From: Bremia lactucae
Taxonomy: Eukaryota > Oomycota > Peronosporomycetes > Peronosporales > Peronosporaceae
Direction: 5' to 3'
NCBI RefSeq assembly: GCF_004359215.1
Contig: NC_090623.1
Coordinates: 488,207-552,206 of the forward strand
Length of the DNA stretch: 64,000 nt
Each line of letters starts with the position of its first letter. Within the stretch, counting starts at the first letter, position 1. This document shows, in pieces, positions 21,504 through 32,165 of this stretch. Position numbers and translations under genes: made by a program. Below the pieces are notes generated by a model. The model had not been told where the DNA came from and made no database searches. It worked only from the letters and a program-made list of their open reading frames with translations.

Positions 21504-22635
21504 TGCCACGTTTATTCTTCCACACGATCACAACAGCTAGTACTTGCATGGGGCTTGCGAGATATTCAGTCACACTGAAAATTGTTAAGACTCCACCGAC
21601 CACGATTCTGCTAATTCCAATAAATACTTGAATAAGACCCGACTGAAGTTATGTATGAGTGACATACCAGCATCCTCAATTTGTAGAATTTTTAAATGCT
21701 GAAGAGCAACCCAAACAAAGCATTAATTAGCATACATATATCGCACGCGTAAGTACATTCACATAGCGGCTTTTTATATCTAGATTACAGCTATGCAAAG
21801 GAGCGTAGCACAACTTTTGTTATGTTTTTTTAATCATATTTTATCTCTTTTCGAGCTAGCTTTTCCACTGAATTTTGAGCATTTAAGCCCTGAATCTTTT
21901 TAGTGTGTCTAGATAAAACCGGTGGTAACGATTTTTGTGTCGCATTTATTTAATACGTGTTACTTCAAAAATGAGTTCGGATATTTTCCAGTCTTTCCTG
22001 CAAGCCGTCTGTCGCGCAGCGATTCCAACAGAAGGTAACGTTACCATAAAAAAGTTCAGCAAGAACTAAGTAAAAGCCGCAAGGTGACACTGTTGCTCTG
22101 CGCGCGGATATTTCGAGGGTCGGATGCTGAACTGGCGACGGTCAAGTAATGGCAGCAATTCAGTTCTAGAAGTCAGCGAGCCCTACCCCGTCTTTTTAAA
22201 CGAGCAACCTCTCCTGCTTTAAGCACTTGCCCCAATCCTTGACAAGTCTCTCCCGCTCGAAATAACACCCTCCCCCTCCGTGGTTGCGGTTTATATAATA
22301 TAAGCAACCCGGATCGAATGTTGCACAATGAGGGAACTTGCCCAAATTTTCTCAAGAAGCGGTCGCCAGCGAGGCGTTAGTGGAAAAAGCAAAAGAAGCG
22401 CGATAGAGTGGCCGCCTTGTTAGTTCCTCCCCCGTGCTTGCGTTTTGACACCTCGTGCTATCCATTTGCCTTCCGATCCGCCACACGTGAGGTACCTCGG
22501 GCCGTCTCCTAGACACTCTTTCTATCGCGCCTTCAAAAGGAAAAGGGCGACGTCGACGACGAGTGTTTGAAACCGCACTGGCTCGTGGCCACCACCAGTT
22601 GTTTCAGAACGTAAGATTCTTTGAATACAGACACC
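21504..22635. other. Intergenic, upstream of PH-domain gene
   Basis: No supported gene. AT-rich to about 22100, then more balanced up to the start codon. It should hold the promoter of the PH gene; I see no clear TATA box or oomycete initiator motif. Confidence 0.5.
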
Positions 22636-24012
22636 ATGATGATGGCTTTAATCCAGCGTTCCGAGCCGCCAGTGATGCTTAATCACCGTGGCGAGCGGAT
22701 GATACCCTTGCCGTCTTCTTGTCATCCCAAGATGAAAGTCAAGACGCGCAAGCTCTCGGTCATGGAGGGCGACTGCGAGCATGGACAATTGACGAAAAAG
22801 CCGCGCAATGACTACGCACTTGAGCCCGAACTCGAGTCTAGTCCTCTTGGCCTCCCGCGCCCAAGCACGGAGCGAATCACACCGTTTGATTTGCACCTCC
22901 AAGCCGTTTACGACGGGCATGCCGAGGATGGCATGCACTTTTTCGAGTCGCATGGGTACTACGATATTACTGACGCGAATACAGTGGAAATGTTTCGTCA
23001 GAATTGTGGGTTAAGCCAAGCTTTTTGGCTCGACAAGGACGAGAACGCCTTGGAGTCAAACAGACATGCTCTCGTACCTGCAGTCTATCCATTTGGATCA
23101 CAGCAGCAGATTATGAGCTCGAGGAATTGCTTGCAGCGTCAACGGTCGAATTCAGGACGCTATACGCTTCTGGATGTGGACGGGAACGAAGTTGACGACG
23201 ATACGCTACGAGACATGGAACGCGAAGACCGACTTAAGGCCAAGAGTCTCGAGCTCGACGACGAAGATCTCGCGGAACTTGCGCATGACGAAATCGTAAT
23301 GAGTCAAGCGATTACATGCATTCGAATCGAAAAGAGTCAGCTTCAGCAGTTTTTTTTGCAAGCTTTTCAGCATGAACACCCAATACCGTTGCCAGTCGTG
23401 CGCCAATCGTTGCGAATGGAAGTGCCTTCGACGCTTCCGCCGGTGGAGCTCAATTTGCCGCCATACTGTGGCTATGTGAATCTCTTGAAAGACACGATTC
23501 CGTTTTTAATGCGGAGTTGGCACAAACGATGGTTTTACTTGGATTTTCAAGCTGGACTTGTCCTCATGTACAAGCGCAGTTACTGGAAAAGTCCGCGTGG
23601 GATGATTGATCTACGCAACGTCGCGTCCGTGGAAAAGATGAGTCAAGGCGACTTTCGCTTGGAGTTTCGTACGACGGACTCGAGTGCGCCCACGATGATG
23701 CTCTTGCGCTCCAAGACGCCAGAAGAGTCGGATTTGTGGGTTCATTTGCTGCGGTTTGCCAAGCAAGCGTCCTGTAACGCCCCTTGTCTCCCGTCGTCGA
23801 TTCTGGACACTTCCAAGGTTTTGATGAAGCGGATTAATAAGAAAACCCAGGCGGATGTATTGGCCCAATTGCTCCAGACTTCTGCGAATAATGCCTCTTC
23901 GAGCCACCTTCGTGCGATCGCACAGGCTTCGGCCGTCGCGGCGTGTGCTGTCTCAAGACGCAATTGCAAATCTGTTAAACCCAAGCACTATCCTCAGGCC
24001 CTTATGGCCTAA
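22636..24012 (+). CDS. PH-domain protein of unknown function
   Basis: Single-exon gene, 458 codons. Start is the first of three ATGs at 22636; an upstream TTG is in frame but not a likely eukaryotic start. Residues 1-75 are basic and polar; 80-280 is a conserved-looking acidic region (FDLHLQAVYDGHAEDGMHFF, then RYTLLDVDGNEVDDDTL) with no family I can name. Residues about 284-385 form a pleckstrin homology domain: CGYVNLLKD, HKRWFYLDFQAGLVLMYKRS, then the closing helix with invariant Trp (ESDLWVHLLRFAKQ). The tail is Ala/Ser-rich. PH domains usually bind phosphoinositides or proteins at membranes, so a membrane-linked adaptor role is likely. No signal peptide or membrane segment. It is the only intact gene between two repeat blocks. 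Confidence 0.85.
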   Translation: MMMALIQRSEPPVMLNHRGERMIPLPSSCHPKMKVKTRKLSVMEGDCEHGQLTKKPRNDYALEPELESSPLGLPRPSTERITPFDLHLQAVYDGHAEDGMHFFESHGYYDITDANTVEMFRQNCGLSQAFWLDKDENALESNRHALVPAVYPFGSQQQIMSSRNCLQRQRSNSGRYTLLDVDGNEVDDDTLRDMEREDRLKAKSLELDDEDLAELAHDEIVMSQAITCIRIEKSQLQQFFLQAFQHEHPIPLPVVRQSLRMEVPSTLPPVELNLPPYCGYVNLLKDTIPFLMRSWHKRWFYLDFQAGLVLMYKRSYWKSPRGMIDLRNVASVEKMSQGDFRLEFRTTDSSAPTMMLLRSKTPEESDLWVHLLRFAKQASCNAPCLPSSILDTSKVLMKRINKKTQADVLAQLLQTSANNASSSHLRAIAQASAVAACAVSRRNCKSVKPKHYPQALMA

Positions 24013-24693
24013 GATGATTGCATCTTGTTATTTCTGGTGGAGAATTGTCAGTCCGACGAAACGAAAAAAAAAAGCAAGACAGATGTGAATGTTGAGAAAA
24101 GTTTATTGCTGCGTTTGGAGCTTTTGCAAACACATCGATGCGTTCGGGCTCGTTGCTATAATTGAGCAAGCAGCACATTGCTGGATTCTTCCATTGCTAA
24201 GCTATGAATTGAAGACGATGCGCCGACGATGAAGCACTCCTTATTGCCAAATGCTAGCTTTACAGACTAAGAGAAAAATACACTTTTTGAAGCTGTAATT
24301 GTATTTTAAAGAGCAACGTGGAGCTTTGAAGTTAACATATTAACTGGGTAAATATTATTCTGAGTGCAATATCTTAGGCACGAGTTGATTACTACCTAGT
24401 AACCTTCGAGCACGACTGTTTGGTAGTCGAAAATAAACGCGTTTGAGATAAAGTGGATCGAGGATGAGAAAAGCGCACATTTCAGTTTTGAATATAGTGA
24501 ATGCCAGTTGCCAACCACCCATGAGAACTGGCATTCTGTGTGGCTTGAGCAGACACACGTGCGCATTAGGTAGATGGGCGCACCACGAAATGTCACACAC
24601 CTAAGAACTGCCTCAATGTATATGATACAAAGGCTCAGATTTGCTGCCAATTTTGATCTAGGCGAGCTGGATCTGCATGGGCAACACCTCCTG
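24013..24693. other. Intergenic, downstream of PH-domain gene
   Basis: No open frame with recognisable content. An A-rich run at 24062-24073 lies just after the stop. Confidence 0.5.
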
Positions 24694-25108
24694 TGTAATG
24701 GGGCACACATCGGTTGGAGAACCGTTGTTGTGGTACATTTACTTTATGGGTAACACATGTGGTCGCCGCCAGATATAAATCTGGCGGCCAAAATCTATTT
24801 TTAATTAGCTAGATAAGGTTTTCAGATTTAAATAATTAAATAAAGTGCAGTTATCCTTTTGATCTTAAAGCGTTAAGTACCTTTATATGGCTTGCGCATT
24901 GATCTGTAAGAGAAAGAAGGTATATCGTCTTGGGCACTAGTTGCCACTTGGATCTACGAACCCCTGAATCCCTTGAACTAGAATTCATTAAGCTTTAATA
25001 AATTGTGCGACTCCCTGAGTTGAAAAATCCATTAGTTCAATAGAACTAAGTGACTCTCTGAGTCTGAAAGTCTTCCTCTGACTTTAGGAGCGAGGTAGCT
25101 CCGCTACA
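24694..25108 (+). repeat. Family B 5' LTR
   Basis: 415 bp from TGTAATGGGG to CCGCTACA, matching the minus-strand LTR at 12779-13263. The primer-binding site after it is damaged (CCTAGCACTCG for CCTGGTAGCACTCG). Confidence 0.88.
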
Positions 25109-25165
25109 CCTAGCACTCGTAGTCAATCTATGCCTGAGTCTTTACAAGACTAATTTCTCACGAAA

Positions 25166-26583
25166 ATGGAAGAGGTTCCAGAATTGTCAGAAGCGCAACG
25201 CGCCGCTTTTGACAAGCTCAAAACAATATTCGGACTTGATCACGTGGAATTTATTATCTCCCAGGGACCAGAGGTCCTGCATGGATGGATTATCGCTCGA
25301 GGACAGCAATTTGTTAACCTTTCTCGAACAAGTTCGATACTTGTGCCGTGAACATAAAACGATTTGCAAAAATAGCTGAATGGTTGAGTCCAATCTTGCC
25401 AAGGTTGAGGGTTCAAATTTCTTGTTGCTGTAATGAATTGACTCGAGGACCTTCGTGCATTCTAAGTGCCGATTTTGTATTACCGATCCTGGTGGTGTAG
25501 TGGTCCGCCACTCACTCCAGGACCGGGAGGTCCCGGGTTCGATACCCGGGCCGACAAATCTTTCAAAGTATAATGGGAGGTGGTCTTGTCCTGTGCACCC
25601 AAAAAGGTGTATATGATTAAAAATACAGAAACTAACCAATCACCAATTGAAGGGCAAGTCCGGTGTAACACACCAGAGGTCCTGCATGCAAGGCTTGAAG
25701 CCTTCATGCGGTACGAAGCCTCCCTGAACGGTCAGGTACAGGACCATTGAGCGACATCTATGCCAACCAGTACATCGCTGTACCTGACTCAGAGCCGAGG
25801 GCTCGCCCTCTAGCTGTAAATCTGAAGACATTTGAGGGAAAGAGGGAGAAAATCTCCCTTTTTGAATTAAGCAGCTGGAAATGTCCATTGATTCCGTCTT
25901 GTTCTTAACAGAACGGCAAAAGGTGGCTATGGCCATTTCCAAACTTGGAGGTAGAGCCATGGAGTGGGCACTATCGTGCAGCACGTCCATAAACGACGTC
26001 TTCATGGGATTTGCGGAAACAGCAAATGACCAGCATGTTTGCACCGGCTGATCAGGCTTTTCGCATGCGAGCACGGCTCCTAACGACTCGACAGGGTAAA
26101 AGAACCCTAGGGGACTTTGTCCAGGAGTTGAGAACTCTCATTGCATCTATGCATCAAGACCCGGTGCAAGAAGCAATTTTAGTAACCATCTTTATGGGGG
26201 CTCTCAATGAGGGCGTTGCCCGGACGGAATTGTTCCGATCTCATCCGGCTACGTTCGAAGAAGCAGTTGCCATAGCGCTACGCGCCGAGTTTGACTTCAA
26301 GTCTGCTCGCGTTAGCTTGCCTGTTTACCGAACACGCTCTTCGAGCACACAGGTTTCGTCTAATAGAGCGGAACTTATGGATTTAAGCCTCGTTGATGGA
26401 GGAGAAGAGGCTCTTCAAGCTGTGGAACAGCATAAGACCATCCGTGAATGTTATATGTGCGGAAGCACGAAACATTTACGCCCTGTCTGCTCTCTTCGAA
26501 ATTCGCGTAAAGCTCGAAAGAGCTCCAACTCCGACCTATACCAGATATCTGGTACGGTGCGGGAAAACGTCGATACCCAGTAG
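25166..26583 (+). pseudogene. Family B gag, split by a SINE-like insert
   Basis: ATG 25166 ([20 protein letters not shown]) 57 bases after the LTR. The frame is cut at 25283 by a 388-bp insertion and resumes at 25672 with the target repeated ([14 protein letters not shown]). After frame shifts the capsid core is open at 26011-26583: TRQGKRTLGDFVQELRTL, FRSHPATFEEAVAIALRA and an intact zinc knuckle CYMCGSTKHLRPVC, ending at TAG just past NVDTQ. The region after 26535 is nearly identical to the minus strand at 63455-64000. Confidence 0.86.
25284..25671 (+). mobile_element. tRNA-derived SINE-like insertion, three tRNA-like units
   Basis: 388 bp flanked by a perfect 17-bp duplication ACCAGAGGTCCTGCATG (25267-25283 and 25672-25688). 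Three B-box-like motifs occur in the same direction: GTTCGATAC at 25332, GTTCAAATT at 25411, GTTCGATAC at 25537. Good A boxes precede the second (TAGCTGAATGGTTGAG at 25373) and third (TGGTGTAGTGGTC at 25493). Unit 2 can form an anticodon arm CAATC-TTGCCAA-GGTTG; unit 3 has a strong T arm (CCCGG GTTCGAT ACCGGG-type pairing). Acceptor stems do not pair, so these are not tRNA genes. tRNA-derived SINEs are known from Phytophthora. There is no A-rich tail at the right end. Confidence 0.7.
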
Positions 26584-27070
26584 GTGCGGGGCGCCCTACT
26601 GGGGAAGACCTAGGCTCTGTTGAACCTCCAGGTGGTGAGAATAAACAGAATCCTAGCCCCAATTAGCTCGGTGCTCAATTGCACGGGGCGAGAGTACAAG
26701 CCTGGCTTGCTAGTCGCTCAAGCGACGATAAAGGGCTTTAATAATGCTTGGTCAATATAAATTGACTCAGAAGCGTCTTGCAATTTTGCTCGACGCCTTT
26801 CCCTTGAAGGAAGTCAACAATACGTTGAGGCGCTTAGAGCGCATGAAGGTGATACAATCACTGTTCGCTTAGCGACTGGGACTTGTGATACTGTTCCCAA
26901 ATTCCATTGAACTTAGGTATAAAGTTTCTGGACTTTGACAGTATGGAACGCTGTCTCGTCCTTGATTTGGATTCGAGATATGATCTCATCCTTGGTATGG
27001 CCTGGTTAGAACACCATGAGCCATGGATCGATTGGAGGTCTAAGACCTTAGGCGCCACGCGCAATGTTCC
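26584..27070 (+). pseudogene. Family B retropepsin fragment, cut by gap
   Basis: Protease start of pol: the active-site block reads AWSI-stop-IDSEASCNFARR (near 26750-26790), with TAA for a Leu codon and Glu for the active-site Gly. NLGIKFLDFDSMERC and LILGMAWLEHHEPWIDWRSK follow (26907-27050) before the gap. Dead copy. Confidence 0.78.
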
Positions 27071-27170
27071 NNNNNNNNNNNNNNNNNNNNNNNNNNNNNN
27101 NNNNNNNNNNNNNNNNNNNNNNNNNNNNNNNNNNNNNNNNNNNNNNNNNNNNNNNNNNNNNNNNNNNNNN
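27071..27170. other. Assembly gap (100 N)
   Basis: Separates family B protease from the end of a family A LTR. Confidence 0.99.
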
Positions 27171-27324
27171 AGTTTTCATTTTACCCTCTTAAGTTAACTT
27201 GTCTAAAGAGAAGTCTTCCTCTATATGACAGTATACGTCACCTAACGAAAGGCACCACTCACAACTGAAGCAGTGTGAAGTGGACTTGCACTGAAACAGT
27301 ACAAGTCGTAGTGCCCCGTTACAG
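27171..27324 (+). repeat. Family A LTR, 3' part
   Basis: Last 154 bp of an A2-type LTR ending CCCCGTTACA; the 5' part is in or beyond the gap. Confidence 0.85.
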
Positions 27325-28990
27325 TGGATGCAGCAAGCAGACTGGGTCGAGTGGCTTTATGCTGAATTATTGGACAATTTTAATCGCTATCGGAAAGCGA
27401 CGTGAATCTATCTCCGGAGCTGCTTTTACAGTTGGTGAAAGACATTATCCGCGAGTCGTCTCATCCAGTTTTTTGTCCCCAAATCATCAGCAATGGAAAA
27501 TTGTTGATGGATCGAATTGACTATCGCTGGATTCCACGATTTATGGAAGCCAAAAACATCGATGGCCGCGCACAAACTGGTAAGCTCATTGTAAGCGAGC
27601 AGCGAATGAAACATATCGAGAAAATAATTGCTTACCACTTAGGAGATGGGGCATGTAAGCTAGTTGTGATATTATTGTTCATATTTAAGCTGATTGTGTC
27701 CGTGTAGACGAATTTCAGTCAGGTTCTTTGGACGAAAATTTGGTGGAAAATGCTGAGAAATAAATTTTGTTATCAATATGGATAATAGGAAAACGCTGGG
27801 ATTCCGTGATGATAATGAAGTCAAGTACGCTGACGTTTTCTCTGGTGTCATGGGCATGACGATGGTCGTACGGCTTACCAGTGGCCTGGGTGCTACAATT
27901 TGCTTTCCATTTATGATCTCTTAGAAAAAGACTGCTCCAATGGTGCTATGGTTAACGGGGGATTAGGGTTTGATTTCGGAGACGAAGCCTTAGAAACGGC
28001 TACCACATCCAAGGGCAGCAGGCGCGAAAATTACCCCGTTCTGTAGTTAAGTCGTCTACAAAGAATTAATCTTTCCCAATATTTGAAATTTTAATTCAGC
28101 ATTTTCTTCGCCACCAGCATTTGACAAGCGGCTCGAACACATGTCGCCAAAACCCAGACTTAAAACGTGGATCCCGGTCCGATACTATGGACTCGGGCAT
28201 CCCGTGTAGTCGGTAAACAAAATGTAGCTACTGATTCCAACCGAAGTCGAAACGATCGCCATGATGGGACGCATCTAGCAGCAACCGCTAACAATAAAGT
28301 CTGCAGTTGCCGCCTAATTTGTCCCCAACTTAGTTTTGATACAGTTCACGTGAAAGTTTTTTAGGGTGGTAAAAACTTTCATCCGTGGTGTGCCAGATGA
28401 TGTTCCTGGCGTCTCCTATAGATCAGCTAAGAAAGGCTTCATGACGAAAGAGGTTTGGTTGGAGTGGCTGAATGAGCGCTCAGTGACGTAACTTTCCTGC
28501 CATCAACATGCCCGAGCACAAGGGCGTTATTTATGTAGACAACTATGGAGGACACAATGACGGCCTCGAGGTGCAGGATTGCCTGAACTGCATTGGTGCC
28601 AACATACGCAAGCTTGTAGCATGCGCCACAGACAAGGTGCAGCCGTGCGACAGCTTTGTGACATCCAAGATTGAGGACGAGTGGATGATCCTTTAGGAGG
28701 AAAAAAAATCGAGGCGATTAAAGAAGGGTTGTTTGCTGATGTGTCGGGGTTATAACAAACCCTGGCAAGACATTCTTCCTCAAGATGGCAGCAGAATCGG
28801 TTCGTCGAGTAAACGCAATGACAAATGCCACTAGCCTGTCTTACGCGCCAAAGGCCATGATCAGATGTAGTCAATCCCTGGATATGATCGAGCAGTGGCA
28901 TATTGCACAGCTATCACTTGAACTGCAAGCGATTGTGAACTTAATCGTAATCATTTTGATGGAGAAGTTGTGCCCCCTTTGCATTGAGAG
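27325..28990 (+). pseudogene. pogo-like DDE transposase, interrupted
   Basis: Plus-strand remains of a pogo/Tigger-type (DDE_1) transposase. The N-terminal part is at 27345-27705 (WVEWLYAELLDNFNRY, then QLVKDIIRESSHPV). The catalytic domain has the first Asp region FVINMDNRKTLGF (near 27765-27805), KYADVFSGVMGMTMVVRLTS, then a break of about 400 bp, GVPDDVPGVSYRSAKKGFMT (from 28388), the second Asp block VIYVDNYGGHNDGLEVQDC (28526-28582), and CATDKVQPCDSFV. The C-terminal part is at 28785-28975. Stops and frame shifts are frequent. The break holds a Gypsy integrase piece on the other strand. The element end is near 29227. Confidence 0.65.
28080..28265 (-). pseudogene. Gypsy integrase fragment inside pogo-like element
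   Basis: Minus-strand reading at about 28230-28100: HFVYRLHGMPESIVSDRDPR then FKSGFWRHVFEPL. This is the region around the second catalytic Asp of a Gypsy integrase. The fragment is only about 60 codons, without LTR or other domains. Confidence 0.7.
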
Positions 28991-29072
28991 TATCCCATAA
29001 AACGCCCCCAACTCTTCATCGTTTGCGCATTATAAATGAAATGTCCAGCACTGAGCCTAATACACATTAATC

Positions 29073-29230
29073 AAGTGTGTATTTCAATAATGTGTACCAC
29101 ACTATTCATATTATCCTATGAATAGTGTGTATTCCTCAATAATGTGTTACTCAATATTCATATGATGGACATGATTTTGAAGTGCTTCGTGAATAGTATG
29201 ATACACACTAATGACGGATACCGGTGTAGT
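29073..29230. repeat. Terminal repeat of pogo-like element
   Basis: Contains a 13-bp inverted repeat CACACTATTCATA/TATGAATAGTGTG with 6-base spacer (about 29099-29130) and the outward end ACACACTAATGACGGATA. Partner of 21414-21503. Confidence 0.5.
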
Positions 29231-29235
29231 GTCGT

Positions 29236-29554
29236 TAAGATAGAAGTCATAAGAATGGAAAGCAACTCATGAAAAAGGCGCTTCGCAACTTTATTTTCGC
29301 GATGATTTATTGGAAGTATTAATGATCTACCAAAGGCATTTGTTATTGATTATCATTGATAAGTATTACAAGTATTAAGAGCAACTGATTAGCACATGCA
29401 AGCGACCCGCGATCCGTCCGTCTGCGCCAGCCTTGTACTTGAACGAAAAATTGAGCGCTATTTATCGCAAGATGGGCCTCATGATTGGCTAAGCAGAAAG
29501 TTAAAGCTAGACACATGCTTCAGCGGTCAAATTTTGTTAACAGCTTAGCCTGTA
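29236..29554. other. Intergenic, no feature seen
   Basis: AT-rich, no open frame and no repeat I can place. Confidence 0.4.
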
Positions 29555-29730
29555 TAGAACTTATGTCTTATTGTGTCAATAAAACCCAAATTTAGTAGTA
29601 TTGGAACTATTTAGTCAAAATTAATACAGATAATAAGTCTGTGCTTCTCTATGTAATTCCTCTCATAGAAATAATTTGTATTATTCCTCCTATAGGAAAT
29701 AATATTGATGTAACGGCACACGCCGTTTCA
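29555..29730 (-). repeat. Diverged LTR, 5' part only
   Basis: First about 175 bp of the LTR type seen at 31061, inverted; its 5' end is at 29730 (sense TGAAACGGCGTG). Confidence 0.6.
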
Positions 29731-29943
29731 CGTTGGCCTCAAAGGTACAATAAAAATATGCTTAAAGAAAGGGATCCGGCATAGCCACACACCCTTTTCG
29801 GTATAGCCACACCCCTAAAAACAATAAAATAACTATAGTAGGAAAGGTATTGCAGCCCCTCATTTACAGTGTAAAATATTTTTGCGTTTATTCCAGGGTG
29901 TGCATCGCTACAACTCCGCCAACATCAATTCTCGGTCATAAAC

Positions 29944-30285
29944 ATGCCGCTTGTTCCACCCCCAGGATACATTCATGAGACCCATGAGAAAGCGGAGGAG
30001 GCAATCAAAACGTTTGCGTGGCATGAAGGTTGTTTAACGAAAAAAAATCGCACGAAGGCCGACAAATACCGTAAAATTAGGAAGGTGTGGCTTGCTTGCG
30101 CTCATGGTGGTAGGTACAGAAGCAAGGGCACAAAGATACGCCGAACGTAAACAAGGCTTCATATGTGCTCATGAGCAATCACAATTCACTGCCAACTGAA
30201 TCAAAATGCTTGGAAAGAATGGAGAGTAAGTGTAATTATTGCAACGCACAACCATGAGGCGACCGATAATTCTGCAAGAACGTTA
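29944..30285 (+). pseudogene. MULE transposase N-terminus (FAR1-like)
   Basis: ATG 29944 opens a 68-codon frame: EKAEEAIKTFAWHEG, then KNRTKADKYRKIRKVWLACA. After a frame shift it continues WRVSVIIATHNHEATDNSAR to a stop near 30285. The Cys in LACAHGG and the HNHE at the end match the FAR1/WRKY-like zinc-binding fold at the N-terminus of many MULE transposases. The DDE core is absent. Confidence 0.65.
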
Positions 30286-31060
30286 AGTTTTTAAACATAA
30301 TAGCCATGTATGAGCTTCATTCAGGCTTCCCTAAGCAGAGGCAACGCCTCCTGGTGCAAGATCTCAATAACTGTATTTCAACACATCGTTAAATGGTCCT
30401 ACCTCAGTGGCTACGCGTGGACGGTCATAATGATCAAAGAATACCAAACGCGATCCGTCAGCATTTGAGTACTTTATAAGGACGGGGCATGGGCCACCAA
30501 AAGAAGATGCGGGGCCCGCGATCAAGGTCACGACAAGCGCACGTGTCGTCAAACCAAAAATAAGAACTTAGTCTACGCCGGCTAATGCCTTCATTGCGGC
30601 AAATCTCATCGAGCTTACTACTCAGGTTACAGGATTTGGTCTCACGAGAATTGTGATATTCTTTCATGAAGGAAAACTGAAATAATTTTTGCTTAGCAAG
30701 CAACTTCTCGCATGGACAGCAAAGGTAGAATCTCGATTTTCACTTGCGTTGGAGTTGTAAAAAAGGTTCAAACCAGTATAAACGCACTGTAGCGAACACG
30801 TTGCGTCGTGAGCCCTGAGTCCTATTGAATAAATTTAATGAATTGGTAGAAGGCCACAAAATAGCAATATACATACTATTTTTCAATAATCCCATCTATA
30901 TCTAAGAAATTGTCCACATCCTAGACTGTAAAGGCCGGGTATCTGGCGATATCGAATTATTTAGGGTGTAGGCCGGGGGTTGTGGCTATACCGTTGATGA
31001 GTGTGGCTATACCGGCCCCCATTTTTAAGGCCAGCTTTTGTTGTACCTTCGTGGCCAACG

Positions 31061-31560
31061 TGTAATAGGGTGTGCCGTTATATCAATACATTTCCTATAA
31101 GAGAAATTATTAATATTATAACCTATGAAAGAAAATAAATAAAGAAGCACAATTATCTTTATTAATTTAACTTAATAGTTCCAATACTACCAAATTTGGG
31201 ATAATATTGACGCATAATGACGTAAGTTCTATTGATTGATTCAAGTTTAAACCAACCCCCCCAATCGTTATAAGACACAACTGTGCGGTGCGCAAATACG
31301 CGCCATACTTTGATTTTAATATAATAAAGTCAGTAGTAGATAGAAGATCGTTACGTAGGAGCTTATTATTCTAATAAAATTTTCCTTTTTCTCTATTTTA
31401 AAGCCTTAGAACTATCCTTTTGGTAGCTAAGATTACTTAGCTACCTGTAATCTTCCTCTGCATGTCGTGTACGTGAAGTAACTAAGCACCCCACCTTTAC
31501 TGTAATCAGTGTAGGTTGACTAGAACTGTTGTCAGTACTATCAAAGAGTGCCCCGTTACA
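31061..31560 (+). repeat. Diverged family A-like LTR
   Basis: 500 bp from TGTAATAGGG to GCCCCGTTACA. The 3' 150 bp resembles family A (TCTTCCTCTGCATG, then GTACGTGAAGTAAC); the rest is its own subtype. Confidence 0.7.
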
Positions 31561-31647
31561 CAACGGATGTAAATTAAGCCGAAGGAAGTCTTGTCTACTC
31601 ATTTAATGGTCCTTACGCACTCTGTGCGATCCACTTAGCTATAATGC

Positions 31648-31747
31648 NNNNNNNNNNNNNNNNNNNNNNNNNNNNNNNNNNNNNNNNNNNNNNNNNNNNN
31701 NNNNNNNNNNNNNNNNNNNNNNNNNNNNNNNNNNNNNNNNNNNNNNN
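31648..31747. other. Assembly gap (100 N)
   Basis: Scaffold gap between two LTR types. Confidence 0.99.
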
Positions 31748-32165
31748 GTGTATGTGATGCACATGGGTGCATTCACATTAGGAGGGATGACGCCCAGCGT
31801 CATCCATGATGACGGCTAGCGTCATCAGTTACGCGAGGTATCAATAAAGATACGCTCGTAGTACATATTAAATGATATCTATAGAGATAACATTTTAAGT
31901 GGTAAAAATAGGTATTTGTATTTAATTCTATTAAATATAAATCAGTCTGAAAATTACTACCTACTTGGGAAGTGCGCACGAGGAGACGGATTACCGCTCC
32001 CGTGACGTCACTTCACCAGAGTTCTAAGTGTGTTGGGTGAGGTCGCTTGCGCGCCCACAACAACTACCACACTGCACGCAAGAGAAGCAGGTGCAAACCG
32101 CATCTTCGCTTCGCCAGGGTGTGTGCTTAAGTAGAGCGTGGCCGCATTACGACGTGCCCGCCTAC
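31748..32165 (+). repeat. Family C LTR, 5'-truncated by gap
   Basis: 418 bp matching 15028-15445 with few differences, ending CCCGCCTACA. Confidence 0.88.

Larger units (their letters stand above)
29555..31231 (+). mobile_element. MULE derivative with arms of about 270 bp containing LTR sequence
   Basis: Inverted arms at about 29555-29822 and 30961-31231. The inner part of each arm has the MULE-like terminus with tandem GGTATAGCCACA units (GGGGGCCGGTATAGCCACAC on the right). The outer part of each arm is the first 170 bp or so of the LTR that is complete at 31061-31560. The interior (29823-30960) keeps only the N-terminal DNA-binding region of a transposase, so this is a non-autonomous derivative. 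The sequence after about 30300 is not recognised. Confidence 0.6.

Noticed and set aside
25487..25556. Possible functional tRNA gene
   Set aside because: A box, B box and T arm are good, but acceptor ends do not pair and no anticodon arm forms; treated as part of the SINE-like insert.
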